Shown here: piece after piece, positions 27,047 to 36,380 of the stretch
Position numbering within the stretch: position 1 is the first letter of the stretch
Layout of the letters: each line of letters opens with the position of its first letter
NCBI GenBank assembly: GCA_911728455.2
Contig: OU452233.1
Location: 9,591,505 to 9,655,504, forward strand
Direction of reading: 5' to 3'
From: Marthasterias glacialis
Taxonomy: Eukaryota > Echinodermata > Asteroidea > Forcipulatida > Asteriidae
DNA length: 64,000 nucleotides
Notes under the pieces: generated by a model
Databases searched by the model: none
What the model saw: only the letters and a program-made list of their open reading frames with translations
Told to the model about the DNA's origin: nothing
Program-made: the position numbers and the translations under genes

Positions 27047-27313
27047 ACGGTGGCCCACAACTGTCACGGCAGTAGCAAAAACACCACGGCAAGAGCAAAA
27101 GCGCCACGGCAAAAGCAAAAGGGCCACGGTAAAAGCAAAAGCGCCACGGCGAAAGCAAAAGCACCACGGCAAAAGCGCCATGGCAAGAGCAAAAGCGCCA
27201 TGGCAAAAGCAAAAGCGCCACGGCAAGTGCAAAAGCGCCACGGCAAGAGCAAAAGCGCAACGGCAAAAGCAAAACGGCCACGGCAAAAGCAGAAGGGCCA
27301 CTGCACCAGAAAA
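27047..27313 (+). repeat. Left terminal inverted repeat with 20-bp subrepeats
   Basis: The terminal 25 bp is followed by roughly a dozen imperfect copies of a 20-bp unit, cgccacggcaaaagcaaaag. The unit is free of stops in several frames, so open reading frames on both strands here are artefacts. The inverted counterpart lies at the right end of the element. Confidence 0.9.
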
Positions 27314-28255
27314 GCAAAATATTGGTTTCATGACATGTTTTAATCAAACTTTATTTAAACCATGTATTATGGTGATTCCAATTTTCATTTTTTTTTTAAT
27401 CGTTGATTGCATGTTTTCATTGTTTGTAAACCATAATTAGAGACCAAAGCGCCATAATCATTGTTTAAAAATCGCGACGGTTCTTAGATGTTCATCAAAA
27501 CGGTTTACAAACAATGACAATTGATTTATAAACATTGGACAATGATCCAGAATCTGTACACAATTGTATAGGCAAGCGCTTATAGTAACTCATGATTTAC
27601 AAACAATTATTAAAAACACAAAACATTTAGACTTTACTAGTATAGTAAACCATAAAAAAAATTGGGCAACACTTGTTTATATGGTTATAACATCTAATGT
27701 TGTCATAAACCATGGTAAAAACAGAAAAAAATGATGTGAACTCTTTTAAAATGAGAAACACACGTGGGTCAGCATACTTATCGGAAAAATGTTCCTTTTA
27801 GACAGGTACACTACATTCTATTTTCCATCCTTAAAATGGAAAAAAGGTCTGGTACAACCATCAATCGCCTCTTAGACTTTCAGGCAAGACTGGGACCCTT
27901 CCATCTCCAGTCTATTACAAAAATTAATGATAATAATACAAAAAAATACTAATAATGATAATAATAATAACATGCAAAATAATCAAATGAAAAATATCAA
28001 ACCAGTCGTGGGATGATTAACTACCAAAGGTAATACCGAAGACAAAAGGCCTATATCTTACAGTATTCGCTTCTGCCCTCTAATATTTTCTGTTGCATCG
28101 GAAATAGAATCAAATTTCCCGCACATCCCTCACAAAACGCCAATTGCCAAAGATTAATTAGGCAAAACAGCGTCCAAAAGGCACCTAGATTTTTCCGCCA
28201 ATGATTTTTTTCTTTCAAAAGCCTCTCTGTGATGCGAACATCCATCAAACTGTTT
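27314..28255. other. AT-rich interior of foldback element, nothing recognised
   Basis: AT-rich sequence with runs such as aaccatgtattatgg and short ATT-rich microsatellite (27,925-27,972). A minus-strand frame (28,051-28,404) runs into the inner inverted repeat. I could not assign it to any family. Confidence 0.5.
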
Positions 28256-28935
28256 TTAGTGGTCATTAGTAACCCAAAACAAACCAATTTTAGGTCCAAT
28301 CTGCGAAATAATTTTAAAGAAGCTGATTTCAACTGATTTGGGTAGGATTGGGTGTCAACATATGCCAAAAAAGTAAGGTGAAATTGGGGATGGGGAAGTT
28401 GCATTTTGGGGGGTCAAAGGTCATTGACCTTTTCAAAAAGTTGAAAAAATTGCATTTTGGCAACTAAATGTCACACATGGTTGATCTTGGTGTCAAAATG
28501 CTCAGAATTATACTAGGAGGAGAAATTTAAAAAAATTAAATCCTAAGAATTAAATCTTGACCTCCAAAAATTAGGTCAAAGGTCAAAGGTAGCGATTTAT
28601 CCCCGAAATTGCATATTATTTACCAAAATTTGAAGTTTATATGGAAACTAATTTTAAAGACGCTGGTTTCAACTGAATTGGTAGGTAATCATGTCAAGAT
28701 ATTCAAAATAAAATAGTAATGTAGAATACAGAATGGGGAAGTTGCACTTTGCGGGGTTAAAGGTCATTGACCTTTCCAAAAATTGAAAAATGTATTGCAG
28801 CAACTAAATGTCGCGCTTGGTTGATCTTGGTGTCAAAATGATCAAATTGTAGTAAAAGGAGATAATAAATAAAAATAGGACCCTAGTGACCAAATATTGA
28901 CCTTTATTATTGAGGTCAGGGGTTAAAATCATTGT
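28256..28935 (+). repeat. Left inner inverted repeat (two ~343-bp units)
   Basis: Two tandem units start at about 28,308 and 28,650 (landmarks aattttaaagaagctg and aattttaaagacgctg; gatggggaagttgcattt and aatggggaagttgcactt). The reverse complement of the same unit, also doubled, lies at 30,955-31,535. The repeats contain AGGTCAAAGGTCA-type motifs. Inverted flanking repeats are known for Penelope-like elements, so these could be its pseudo-LTRs rather than part of the foldback. Confidence 0.8.
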
Positions 28936-29094
28936 TTTTAGTGCGTCACGCAGCGCTCATGACAAGCCATCAGGAAAACTACTGCATGTCACGATGAAAC
29001 AAAATGTCCTAATCCAAGACATCATTCGAGTCAGTTTTCACGCTTACAACACTGGGTCCTGAGCTAACTTTGAGCTGCGGTGTCGCTGTCGTAC

Positions 29095-30439
29095 GTAGTC
29101 TGTTTATAGAACAGATCATATCCAAGGAGATGTTTGAGTTTCTCAAACCCCACAACCACCAGATCAAAACACCCAGCCTCTACCTATTACCATAAAAACC
29201 CTCCGGGTGGGACACTGGGGCACGGTTTGTCGGAAGGCCGATCATCAGTGGTTGTGGGGCCCTACCTCAACAAATCTCAAAATACATGGATTTGTTCTTG
29301 CTTCCAATTGTCAAGTTACAGAGCACATACACACGAGACTCCTCACAGGTTGTCAAAAAACTCGACAACTTGACATTGGACAAAGATTATCTCCTTATCA
29401 CCTTGGATATTGTTTCGATGTACACAAACTGCCCACAAAAGGAAGCAACCAATTCAGTTTGTGATGCTTTGGAACGGGCACACTCAGGGCTATCGATATA
29501 TAGCCAAACCAACAAGAAAACACACACGTTGACTCTTAGAACTTATTATGGGCGCAAACGTCTTTGAATTTAATAACAAGTTCTACAGACAAACAATAGG
29601 CGTGGCGATGGGTAGCGAATGCAGTCCTGAAATTTGTGACATCACTCTGTTAAAATACGAAAAAGAAATAATTCTCCCAACCAACCCTGAAATAGTGTGC
29701 TACATGAGATATATGTATATCGTCTACAATAACCGAAACAGGGCGGAGGATTTTATTAGGACGCTAAACAACTTACATCCAGCATTGAAATTCACCTCGG
29801 AGATCTCTGAACAACAAATCACCTTCTTAGACCTCGTGATTTACAAAGGAGAACGTTTTCAAAAAGAAGGGAAACTGGACACTCGAGTGGCAACAGAAAA
29901 AAACGGATACTTTCCAATATCTTGCTCGAGATTCAGCACACCCAAAATCTGTATACTTTGGCAGCGTCAATAAGGGTGAAACGACAAGATACAAACGTAT
30001 ATGCACACACTCAAAATATTGTGAGGAAAAGGTCAATTTCTTCAAGACTAAACTGTTGGAACGTGGATATAACACGGAAGAATTGACCCCCTTCACAAAA
30101 GCAAACGAAGACCAGAGGAATTCAATGTTGGCTGCATCACCTAATAGCAAACACGAGACAAAACTTCCAATTGTATTCACTTTGCCATATTTTCCACAGG
30201 TCCATCATTCCACTCTAAAACGTGCTCTCTCTAAACACTGGCACCTTTTAGAAGAAAACGACCATCTCAATAATCTCTTACCACAGCCCCACTACTGCTG
30301 GCCTAGAAACGGCAAAAAAACATACAGGACTCAATAATACGAGCTAGATTGCAAGACCCCACCGAAAATGACTCGCTCCAAAAGGTAGATGAAGAAAACT
30401 TGCAAATCTTGGTCGAATTATTGGAAGAACAACAGTAAT
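29095..30439 (+). mobile_element. Penelope-like element, decayed reverse transcriptase remnant
   Basis: Conceptual reading along the plus strand shows the family's RT landmarks in order: ISGCGA near the start, LDIVSMYTNCP (finger/palm A region), YRQTIGVAMGSECSP, NNLHPALKFTSEIS with ITFLDLVIYKGERF, then GKLDTRVA and a C-terminal KHWHLLEENDHLNNLLP followed by SIIRARL. This is the Penelope-like RT pattern, distinct from LINE or LTR reverse transcriptases. Sense continues only by changing frame several times, so it is a fossil. The reading ends at a stop near 30,439 soon after SIIRARL, without a recognisable GIY-YIG endonuclease behind it. It sits between inverted repeats, and a hammerhead-like motif follows about 210 bp downstream, as expected for the family. 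It is old relative to the satellite homogenisation but its exact age is unknown. Confidence 0.85.
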
Positions 30440-30954
30440 GGGCCGAATAAAAAACAGTGAGAAACAAGGCTCAAGTGAAGTAGATGAGTTAATATAGGCA
30501 ATGGCCCACCAAAACTGTTTTTATTTTAAAGAACACTTTGCTCGACATTTACTACGACCTTTGAGCCTTTTACACTCACATGAACTATAACGGGATCACA
30601 CTGGTTTGCACCAAGATCCAAAAGAAAATCAGAAAGAAAAAAGAACAAAAAGGTGACTGACGAAGTGCATCTATAAAAGCACAGAAAATATGCTCTGACA
30701 CCCCTCCCTGAAAGACTATACACAGATGGGTTCAGCATATTATCACCGGTAAATTTTGAAATTGGACAACCCTCTCTTTTCCTTATCCTTTACGAGTTTT
30801 GTACTTTGTTTAAAAAAATTATAGGTAAGACCATAGCCTATGGACATTCCACTTCCCACACAGAGGTCTTCGTATCTCCTATAAAAACAACTAGAAGTGG
30901 CCAAGGAATGGTTAATTACAATGCCCTCGTAAGTCATCAATTACATAAGCGCTT
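30440..30954. other. 3' region of Penelope-like element
   Basis: AT-rich tail between the RT remnant and the right inner repeat. It contains the hammerhead-like motif at 30,652-30,702. No coding potential recognised. Confidence 0.5.
30652..30702 (+). ncRNA. Degenerate hammerhead-ribozyme-like motif
   Basis: Visible parts in order are GGTG, then CTGACGA (30,657-30,663, fitting CUGANGA), a hairpin GTGC/GCAC with a 10-nt loop, GAAA (30,684-30,687) and CACC closing back on GGTG. Position and parts match type I hammerheads known from Penelope-like pseudo-LTRs. Weak points are an A-A mismatch at the base of helix II, a one-pair helix III and a bulge in helix I. It is probably an inactive relic. 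Confidence 0.35.
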
Positions 30955-31535
30955 TCTCCTGTTTTGACCTTTGACCTCATGTTTGGAGGTAAAGATTTTG
31001 TCATAAGGGATCTTGACTTAATTTCTGCCTCCTAGCAACATTCAGATCATTTTGACAGATCAACCACGTTCAACAATTATAGTTGCCGAGATACATTTTT
31101 ACTTTTGAAAAGGTCGATGAACTTTGACCCCAAGAAATGCAACTTCCCCATCCCCTATTCTACCATACTTTTTTTTGCATTATCGTGATGCCCATGCCGA
31201 CCAAAATCAATTGAAATCCGCATCTTTAAAAATATTTCGCAGATAAAGTTAAATTTAGGGTTATTAATAAGCATTTTCGGGGAAAAACCACCTCTTTTGA
31301 CCTTTGACCTCATTTTGGGGGTCAAGATTTAATTCTTAGGGTTTTATTTCATTTTTTTTTTTGCTTCTGTTATAATTCTGAGTATTTTGACACCAAGATC
31401 AACTATGTGCGATGACCTTTGACCCCAAAATACAACTTCCCCATCCCCTATGACACCCATACATACCAAAAGCAGTTGAAATCAGCTTCTTTAAAAAAAA
31501 TTCGCAGATGAACTTTAGTTTAGGGTTACTACATG
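30955..31535 (-). repeat. Right inner inverted repeat (two shortened units)
   Basis: Reverse complement of the left inner repeat. Landmarks are aacttccccatccccta at 31,141 and about 31,435 and gaaatcagcttcttta near 31,480. Unit spacing is about 295 bp here against 343 bp on the left, so deletions have occurred. Three TGACCTTTGACC-type motifs remain. Confidence 0.8.
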
Positions 31536-31599
31536 GTCTTTTCTCATATTTGCTCTTCCACGGCTATGTATTTGATTTCACTCTTCTCTCTATAAACAG

Positions 31600-31692
31600 T
31601 TGCTACAAAAGTTTGCAAAGAGTTTCAAAATTGAATGTCAGCAGGCTGCGTACTATGTTAACATTATGCAGGACAAGGATCAACTGCACACC
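31600..31692 (+). other. Exon-like 93-nt segment inside the foldback element
   Basis: A pyrimidine-rich tract ending in tataaacag precedes the segment, and a consensus donor gtaagt follows it. The 93 nt between are open for exactly 31 codons (LLQKFAKSFK...MQDKDQLHT). I do not recognise the protein. It could be a captured host exon, a piece of an element-borne gene, or chance; about one in five random 31-codon stretches is stop-free, so the splice signals carry most of the weight. Confidence 0.3.
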
Positions 31693-31769
31693 GTAAGTGT
31701 TGAATATTTATACATAGTTATAAACATGGTTCACCGTAACCAAATTCAACCTTTCACCCATATCTACAT

Positions 31770-31908
31770 CGTGCTTTTGTTTTTGCCGTGGCCCTTATTG
31801 CTTTTGCCGTGGCCCCTTTGCTCTTGCCGTGGCCCCTTTGCTCTTGCCGTTGCCCTTTTGCCTTTGCCGTAACCCTTTTGCTTTTGCCGTGACAGTTGTG
31901 GGCCACCG
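31770..31908 (-). repeat. Right terminal inverted repeat with 20-bp subrepeats
   Basis: Tandem cttttgccgtggccc units are the reverse complement of the left subrepeats, but fewer. They end in the 25-bp terminal repeat, whose complement starts the element at 27,047. Confidence 0.9.
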
Positions 31909-32590
31909 TAAGTAGGGCTACTACCCCCAGCAAATTAGCCAAAAGGGCTGCCTCCTATCAACCATGCACAAAGAATATTACACGAGTGCTCAACGGGATG
32001 TTTGTACAAAAAGATATTGGGGAAACAAACAAAAATAGCAACGACCATACCACCCTGGATTTTAAACAAGTTTCATTCTGTTGGAAAGCCCCACTCAAGG
32101 GCTCCCGACTCGTGCTAATTTTGTGACTTAATTGTACGCGACGCGAGCGGCAAGAAAGTAGGGCTTACTCAGGCAGGATTTGGACATGTGACACTGTTGG
32201 AAAGCCCTACTCAGAGGCTCTCCGACAATGTCAAGTTTAGGGCTGTGGGATAAATAGGAAGGATGCCAGCGACCAGAGATTGAGGCCACCCCGACGACTT
32301 CCAATAGATAAGGGAGTATGTATACGTGAACAACTGCCCAGCCGGTGTGCTGAACCGAAACGAGAAAAAACACCACCCCCAAAAAGGCGGCATCTTCCCG
32401 GTCATGAACTCCACAAATAAAGGTGCTAGAAAGAATTTGTTTTACCTGCAGTTAGCTTCAATAGTCCTGCATCTTAAAATTGAACTTTCCTGGCCATCCA
32501 GCGTTATCTTCAGCCCCGAAACGACGAGTCAGCGGGGATGCTCCGAATGCCCTTCAAACGCATGTTCAACGGGATTTTTGTGAAGACAAG
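31909..32590 (+). repeat. Resumed diverged satellite: type B then one type A relative
   Basis: Type B phrases resume (aaattagccaaaagggctgcc, tttaaacaagtttcattctg, gcgacgcgagcgg). From about 32,150 a single strongly diverged type A monomer follows: acactgttggaaagccct, ataaataggaaggatgcc, acctgcagttagcttc and tccgaatgcccttcaaacgc are all in the canonical order. This is the last recognisable satellite sequence, so the array ends near 32.59 kb. Confidence 0.85.
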
Positions 32591-34029
32591 AGTTAACGTC
32601 AAAATCGCCAGTTGTAACCTGAAGTGTGTAACCCGGGGGTGCAGCCCCGCGACACGCCCAAAGATCGTCTTGCTCGTAGAGTTACTATCAGCACACACCA
32701 ATCCTGATTGTTGCAGTATTGGTCTGTATGCCGTTTCGACATACTATCGCGCTTCGAGGCCAGAGTTCACCAATACCGTACTTTCATTCTTTCCTCTTCA
32801 GTCACTTGGTGCTTGATGGGCTGCTGTGCCACCACTGGCCACACTGTATACTTTCTGCTATTTTCACAGGTCTTGCCATGTACACGTGTAAATGTACGTT
32901 GACCTAAAAGATGTTGCTGGCCATCTCGTCAGGTGTTCTTGTAGTTTGCCAAGCCACTCTTTTTATGATTCGAGCCACATCATCATTTGCCCTGCATTCC
33001 TGTCTTATCGAGTATCTATCACCGTGGTTGTATCATCTTTCAACACTAATTCGTTTAGTTTTCTCTTTCCCGCCATGACACTACAAAGCGCTCTTCACAC
33101 ACACACAATACCCATGAAAATCAATCCAAGCGTGACCACCCATAAACATATAAGAACGAAGTGTTCGGTTGGCCCTTCACGCAGCCTGACATTAGACAAT
33201 GGACTTAGTGATCAGGTATTGCAAAAATACTGCAAAATGGTATGATACAAAATGGGCTATAAAATACCTCGCAGTCTGAACTGTTCTCGAGTTTAGGTGT
33301 AACAACTTCGGTGTGTTGTGTTCAATACACAGCTCTGGTGTCACAAAGCGCCCTCAATAGGCTGCAAGTATTTACAAGTGTTGCTCTGAGAAAGACATTT
33401 CCAGTGAAACACGTTGGACCGATCCCATTGACCACAAGTATGGGTGACTGGTTTCACTATGCGGATTCCGGTGACTCGAAATAATGATGTCAGCTTACTC
33501 GGGAAAATTGCTGTCCATTAACATTTGAGAGCACACCAAACCAGGACCGTTGGCATTTCTCCCTGTGAAGACATTTTTGTGCCTGTCACGAGTTCCATTT
33601 CCATTCATCTTCCATACGGCCCCTGGTTTAGAGATGCATCCATAACTATGCACAATATGTACGAAAGTCTGAACTGTGCCAATTTAATTGTTGATTTGCG
33701 GTTCAGGATGACCCCTGGGCGGATTTAGAACACGAGGAACTGGCTGAAAAAAAACTACTGCTTCTAGGACCCTTAAATTAAAAGGCTTTCGTAGTGTCTA
33801 CTGTATCATTTTAAAGCTGAAAATTGCACTTTTTAATCGATGAATTAGCTGTTACATTAGTGGTTTTTAAACCTCTGTTCATAACAAGGAACAATTGTGT
33901 GCACAACACAATTTGTTTGCCCCAAATGGTACTATTTATCTGAAATCAAAAATCACATGTTACAGTTCAAAACATCTACATTTTGGTGATCAAAGTGATT
34001 GCTCAAAACTTATTTGGAAAACAATGGAA
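32591..34029. other. Intergenic, no gene recognised
   Basis: Short unsupported frames only. A frame at 32,892-33,245 has no recognisable domain. Part of 33,780-34,130 belongs to an interspersed repeat described in the next entry. Confidence 0.5.
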
Positions 34030-34130
34030 AACTTTGGGGGACGCTAGGTGGCATCAGACTTACAAGGTAAATTAATTGTTCTCTTAAATGGGCGCAGGCT
34101 TAGAACTACGTTCTATTCATTTAACAGTGG
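34030..34130 (+). repeat. Interspersed repeat core with CTCF-like motif, copy 1
   Basis: The phrases ctaggtggcatcagactta, aggtaaattaattgtt and cgcaggcttagaactac match, with changes, the copy at 63,270-63,372. The ctaggtggcatca segment resembles the CTCF core, but this copy has more mismatches than the second. Confidence 0.6.
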
Positions 34131-34498
34131 AACCATTTTTTTGGTTTTATTTCCTTCACAAAAAAATGATTCATAAATTGTACACATTTAATTATCTCTC
34201 CTTCAAAGCCTCCAAAATGTGTTTCTGAAAATTGTTCTTTTATCATCAAGTTCAACATTCTCTCCTTTGTCTTCTCATCTTAGAAACTCTTGGCCCTGCA
34301 ATAATAACAGAGATATCATGAGGGTTGTCTTCATTTTCAACCAATCCTGTGTGATGTATTTTGTTAAGTAATTATAAATCTTTTGCCGGTTCTTGTTCTG
34401 GGAAAGTTTTCTCCGTTTTGATGTCTTCAAAAAGGCTTACCAGGCACTTTATTTTCTCTGACAAAAGTTGACTGAAAGTTATCATCCCCATATGAAGT

Positions 34499-34500
34499 GC

Positions 34501-34552
<52 letters not shown>
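34499..34552. repeat. (AT)n microsatellite
   Basis: A run of AT dinucleotides with a single G interruption. It is followed by unique sequence and then the hammerhead-like motif and a long A-run (about 34,609-34,640). Confidence 0.95.
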
Positions 34553-34555
<3 letters not shown>

Positions 34556-34569
34556 TAGTAGGGTTGATG

Positions 34570-34606
34570 GCCTTAGCTTTCGATCCAAACCGGACCTTCG
34601 TCAGAG

Positions 34607-34608
<2 letters not shown>
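34570..34608 (-). ncRNA. Minimal type I hammerhead-ribozyme-like motif
   Basis: On the minus strand the 39 nt read GCCT, CTGACGA, an unpaired A, helix II (GGTCC / GGATC, 5-nt loop), GAAA, GC, TA, AGGC. GCCT and AGGC pair as helix I; the last A of GAAA and the T of TA form a one-pair helix III with A at the cleavage position. Very short helix III is known for hammerheads of Penelope-like elements. The extra A before helix II and the G-U pair within it are departures from the consensus. Self-cleavage is not shown. Neighbouring sequence suggests a small retroelement fragment. Confidence 0.45.
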
Positions 34609-34642
<34 letters not shown>

Positions 34643-34643
34643 A

Positions 34644-35001
<358 letters not shown>

Positions 35002-35414
35002 CGGTTAATAGCTAAAGGTGACAAAGTGTTGGTTAAGATTTATAAAAGTGTTGTATTCTGTAAGAGGATTGTTTAGTTTAAGATTATTAAACAAAACTAA
35101 AACAATTGGTTTCAGATGGGCTATTATGAGCTTGTGATATGCAATGAAGAAAAACACCAAAAACACATGAGTAGGAATTGAGCCACCCTACAAAAGCAGA
35201 ATAAAACAAATCAGAAAATATCAGCCACCTGATGTACACGGGGGAAGACTGAATTTTTGATGTAACGAACAATCAGTAAGTAAAAAGACAGATGACAGAA
35301 ATACTGGGAACTCACTTGTTTCATTTCAAAAGTCTTTAATCCTGTATACTTATGACACAATTTAGCATATTCATAATATATTACACAAACTCAACGGCAG
35401 AGCACACATAGGCC
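35002..35414. other. Intergenic, nothing recognised
   Basis: AT-rich sequence without repeat or coding signal that I can name. Confidence 0.5.
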
Positions 35415-35634
35415 CTAAACAATTTTATTTTCTTGAAAATATTTAGATAGTGCTACAGTCTTTGAACATTCCTTGCAAAATCGCATGTTTTCACGCACAG
35501 TTTTAGCCTTTATAAACAGATCAAACAAGTGAGCTCCGTATTTGGAATTATCTTTCCCTTGGAAGTTGAATCGTTTATTTCTGGCTATGCAAAAGAGACA
35601 ATCTCCGAGTTTGATCACACCCTTTACAACACAG
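35415..35634 (-). pseudogene. Possible zinc-finger-associated (ZAD-like) exon or gene fragment
   Basis: The minus-strand frame reads DCLFCIARNKRFNFQGKD, then HLFDLFIKAKTVRENMRF, CKEC and SKYFQENKIV before a stop. Two CxxC pairs 37 residues apart with hydrophobic and aromatic spacing resemble the treble-clef ZAD-type domain found at the N-terminus of many invertebrate zinc-finger proteins. An acceptor-like ggttag lies just upstream (35,635-35,640), and an in-frame stop lies beyond that, so an upstream exon would be needed. Orientation is head-to-head with PBK. It could be a real terminal exon, an exon of a longer gene, or a relic. The family call is from pattern only. Confidence 0.35.
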
Positions 35635-35792
35635 CTAACCAGTCATCAGAAACAACAAGTACCGTAATAAGCAAAAAGTTGAGGAAAAATGAGGCTACAT
35701 TGTCAGTGAACTTTGAAGAACCCAAGTCAGTGAGTTACTTGTGGGCAGGAGAGACATTCCATAAACACATGAAAAACATCGTGCCAGCGTAG

Positions 35793-36100
35793 AGGACGAT
35801 CCTTGTGGGAAAAACTGTTGTCAACTTGGGCTGGATTAGAACAGTGGACAGTGTTTTGTGTAACAACCCAGAACACCTTTAACATGTCATGATGAGCTCA
35901 CTTTGCTTTGAGTTGCACCACCACGGTATGCACAATTGGGTCTATACCAGGTTCAAATGACCAGGATCCAAAACCTTCCGTGGAAATGTACTTTTTTTCT
36001 TAAATATTTTAATTGTACACTCTCTGTATTAAATCACACATTAGCCTAAAACAACTCTCACATTATTTCCTTGCTTTTTTTTTCTTTTCTTTTTTGATCA
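35793..36100. other. Intergenic, nothing recognised
   Basis: AT-rich DNA between the minus-strand zinc-finger-like fragment and the PBK promoter. It contains pyrimidine-rich runs near 36,065-36,095 only. Confidence 0.4.
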
Positions 36101-36380
36101 ATATCAGCTCTGATTCTCTAAAAGGTTTGTGAGAAACTTTGTCCGCTCCGCGGGGAAAGGCTGAAAAGTGCGCATGCGCAAAGACAGAGTTGGGCAGAAA
36201 GCACGCCCACTTAATAAATGCGAAGTGCCTAATCTATCCTGGGAATAAGTACGCGGCCAGCCGGGAACCAGTCTAGAGACAGACCGCCATTCAGGGAAAT
36301 TCAAAACAACAAACTTGCTGGGGTGATATAAAAATTTTGGCTGTTGGACTTCTGTTCTGTAAACATTAAAGAATTGTAGA
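36101..36380 (+). promoter_or_regulatory. PBK promoter region with NRF1 motif
   Basis: A perfect palindromic NRF1-type site TGCGCATGCGCA lies at 36,169-36,180. CpG content rises here relative to the AT-rich flanks (gtccgctccgcgggg, agtacgcggcc). A TATAAAAA at 36,327-36,334 lies about 50 bp before the start codon. The segment gggaaattcaaa at 36,294-36,305 contains TTTGAA on the minus strand, which fits the cell-cycle homology region used by mitotic genes; that part is weak. The region could serve both PBK and a head-to-head minus-strand transcript. Confidence 0.55.

Larger units (their letters stand above)
27047..31908. mobile_element. Foldback (TU-like) DNA element, ~4.86 kb, with nested Penelope-like RT
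   Basis: The ends are perfect 25-bp terminal inverted repeats beginning TACGGTGGCCCACAACTG. Just inside each lies an array of about 20-bp subrepeats (core GCGCCACGGCAAAAGC) in opposite orientations. Further in are inverted repeats of about 600-680 bp, then a Penelope-like reverse transcriptase. The flanks ggtagg (left) and agtagg (right) look like a 6-bp target duplication with one mismatch, and the satellite sequence broken on the left (gcgacaagag) continues on the right (gctactacccccagcaaattagcc). Terminal inverted repeats made of short tandem subrepeats are the known design of foldback elements, including the sea urchin TU family. No transposase is recognised, so it is probably non-autonomous. 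Confidence 0.8.

Noticed and set aside
27050-27343. Lysine/alanine-rich and cysteine/phenylalanine-rich proteins on opposite strands
   Set aside because: They are translations of the 20-bp subrepeat in the foldback's terminal repeat.
28051-28404. 117-codon minus-strand frame that might be a GIY-YIG end of a Penelope-like element
   Set aside because: The tail pattern is only vaguely similar, the catalytic GIY and YIG words are missing, and half of it lies in the inner inverted repeat.
32892-33245. 117-codon plus-strand frame
   Set aside because: No recognisable domain, no splice or promoter support, and composition like the surrounding non-coding DNA.
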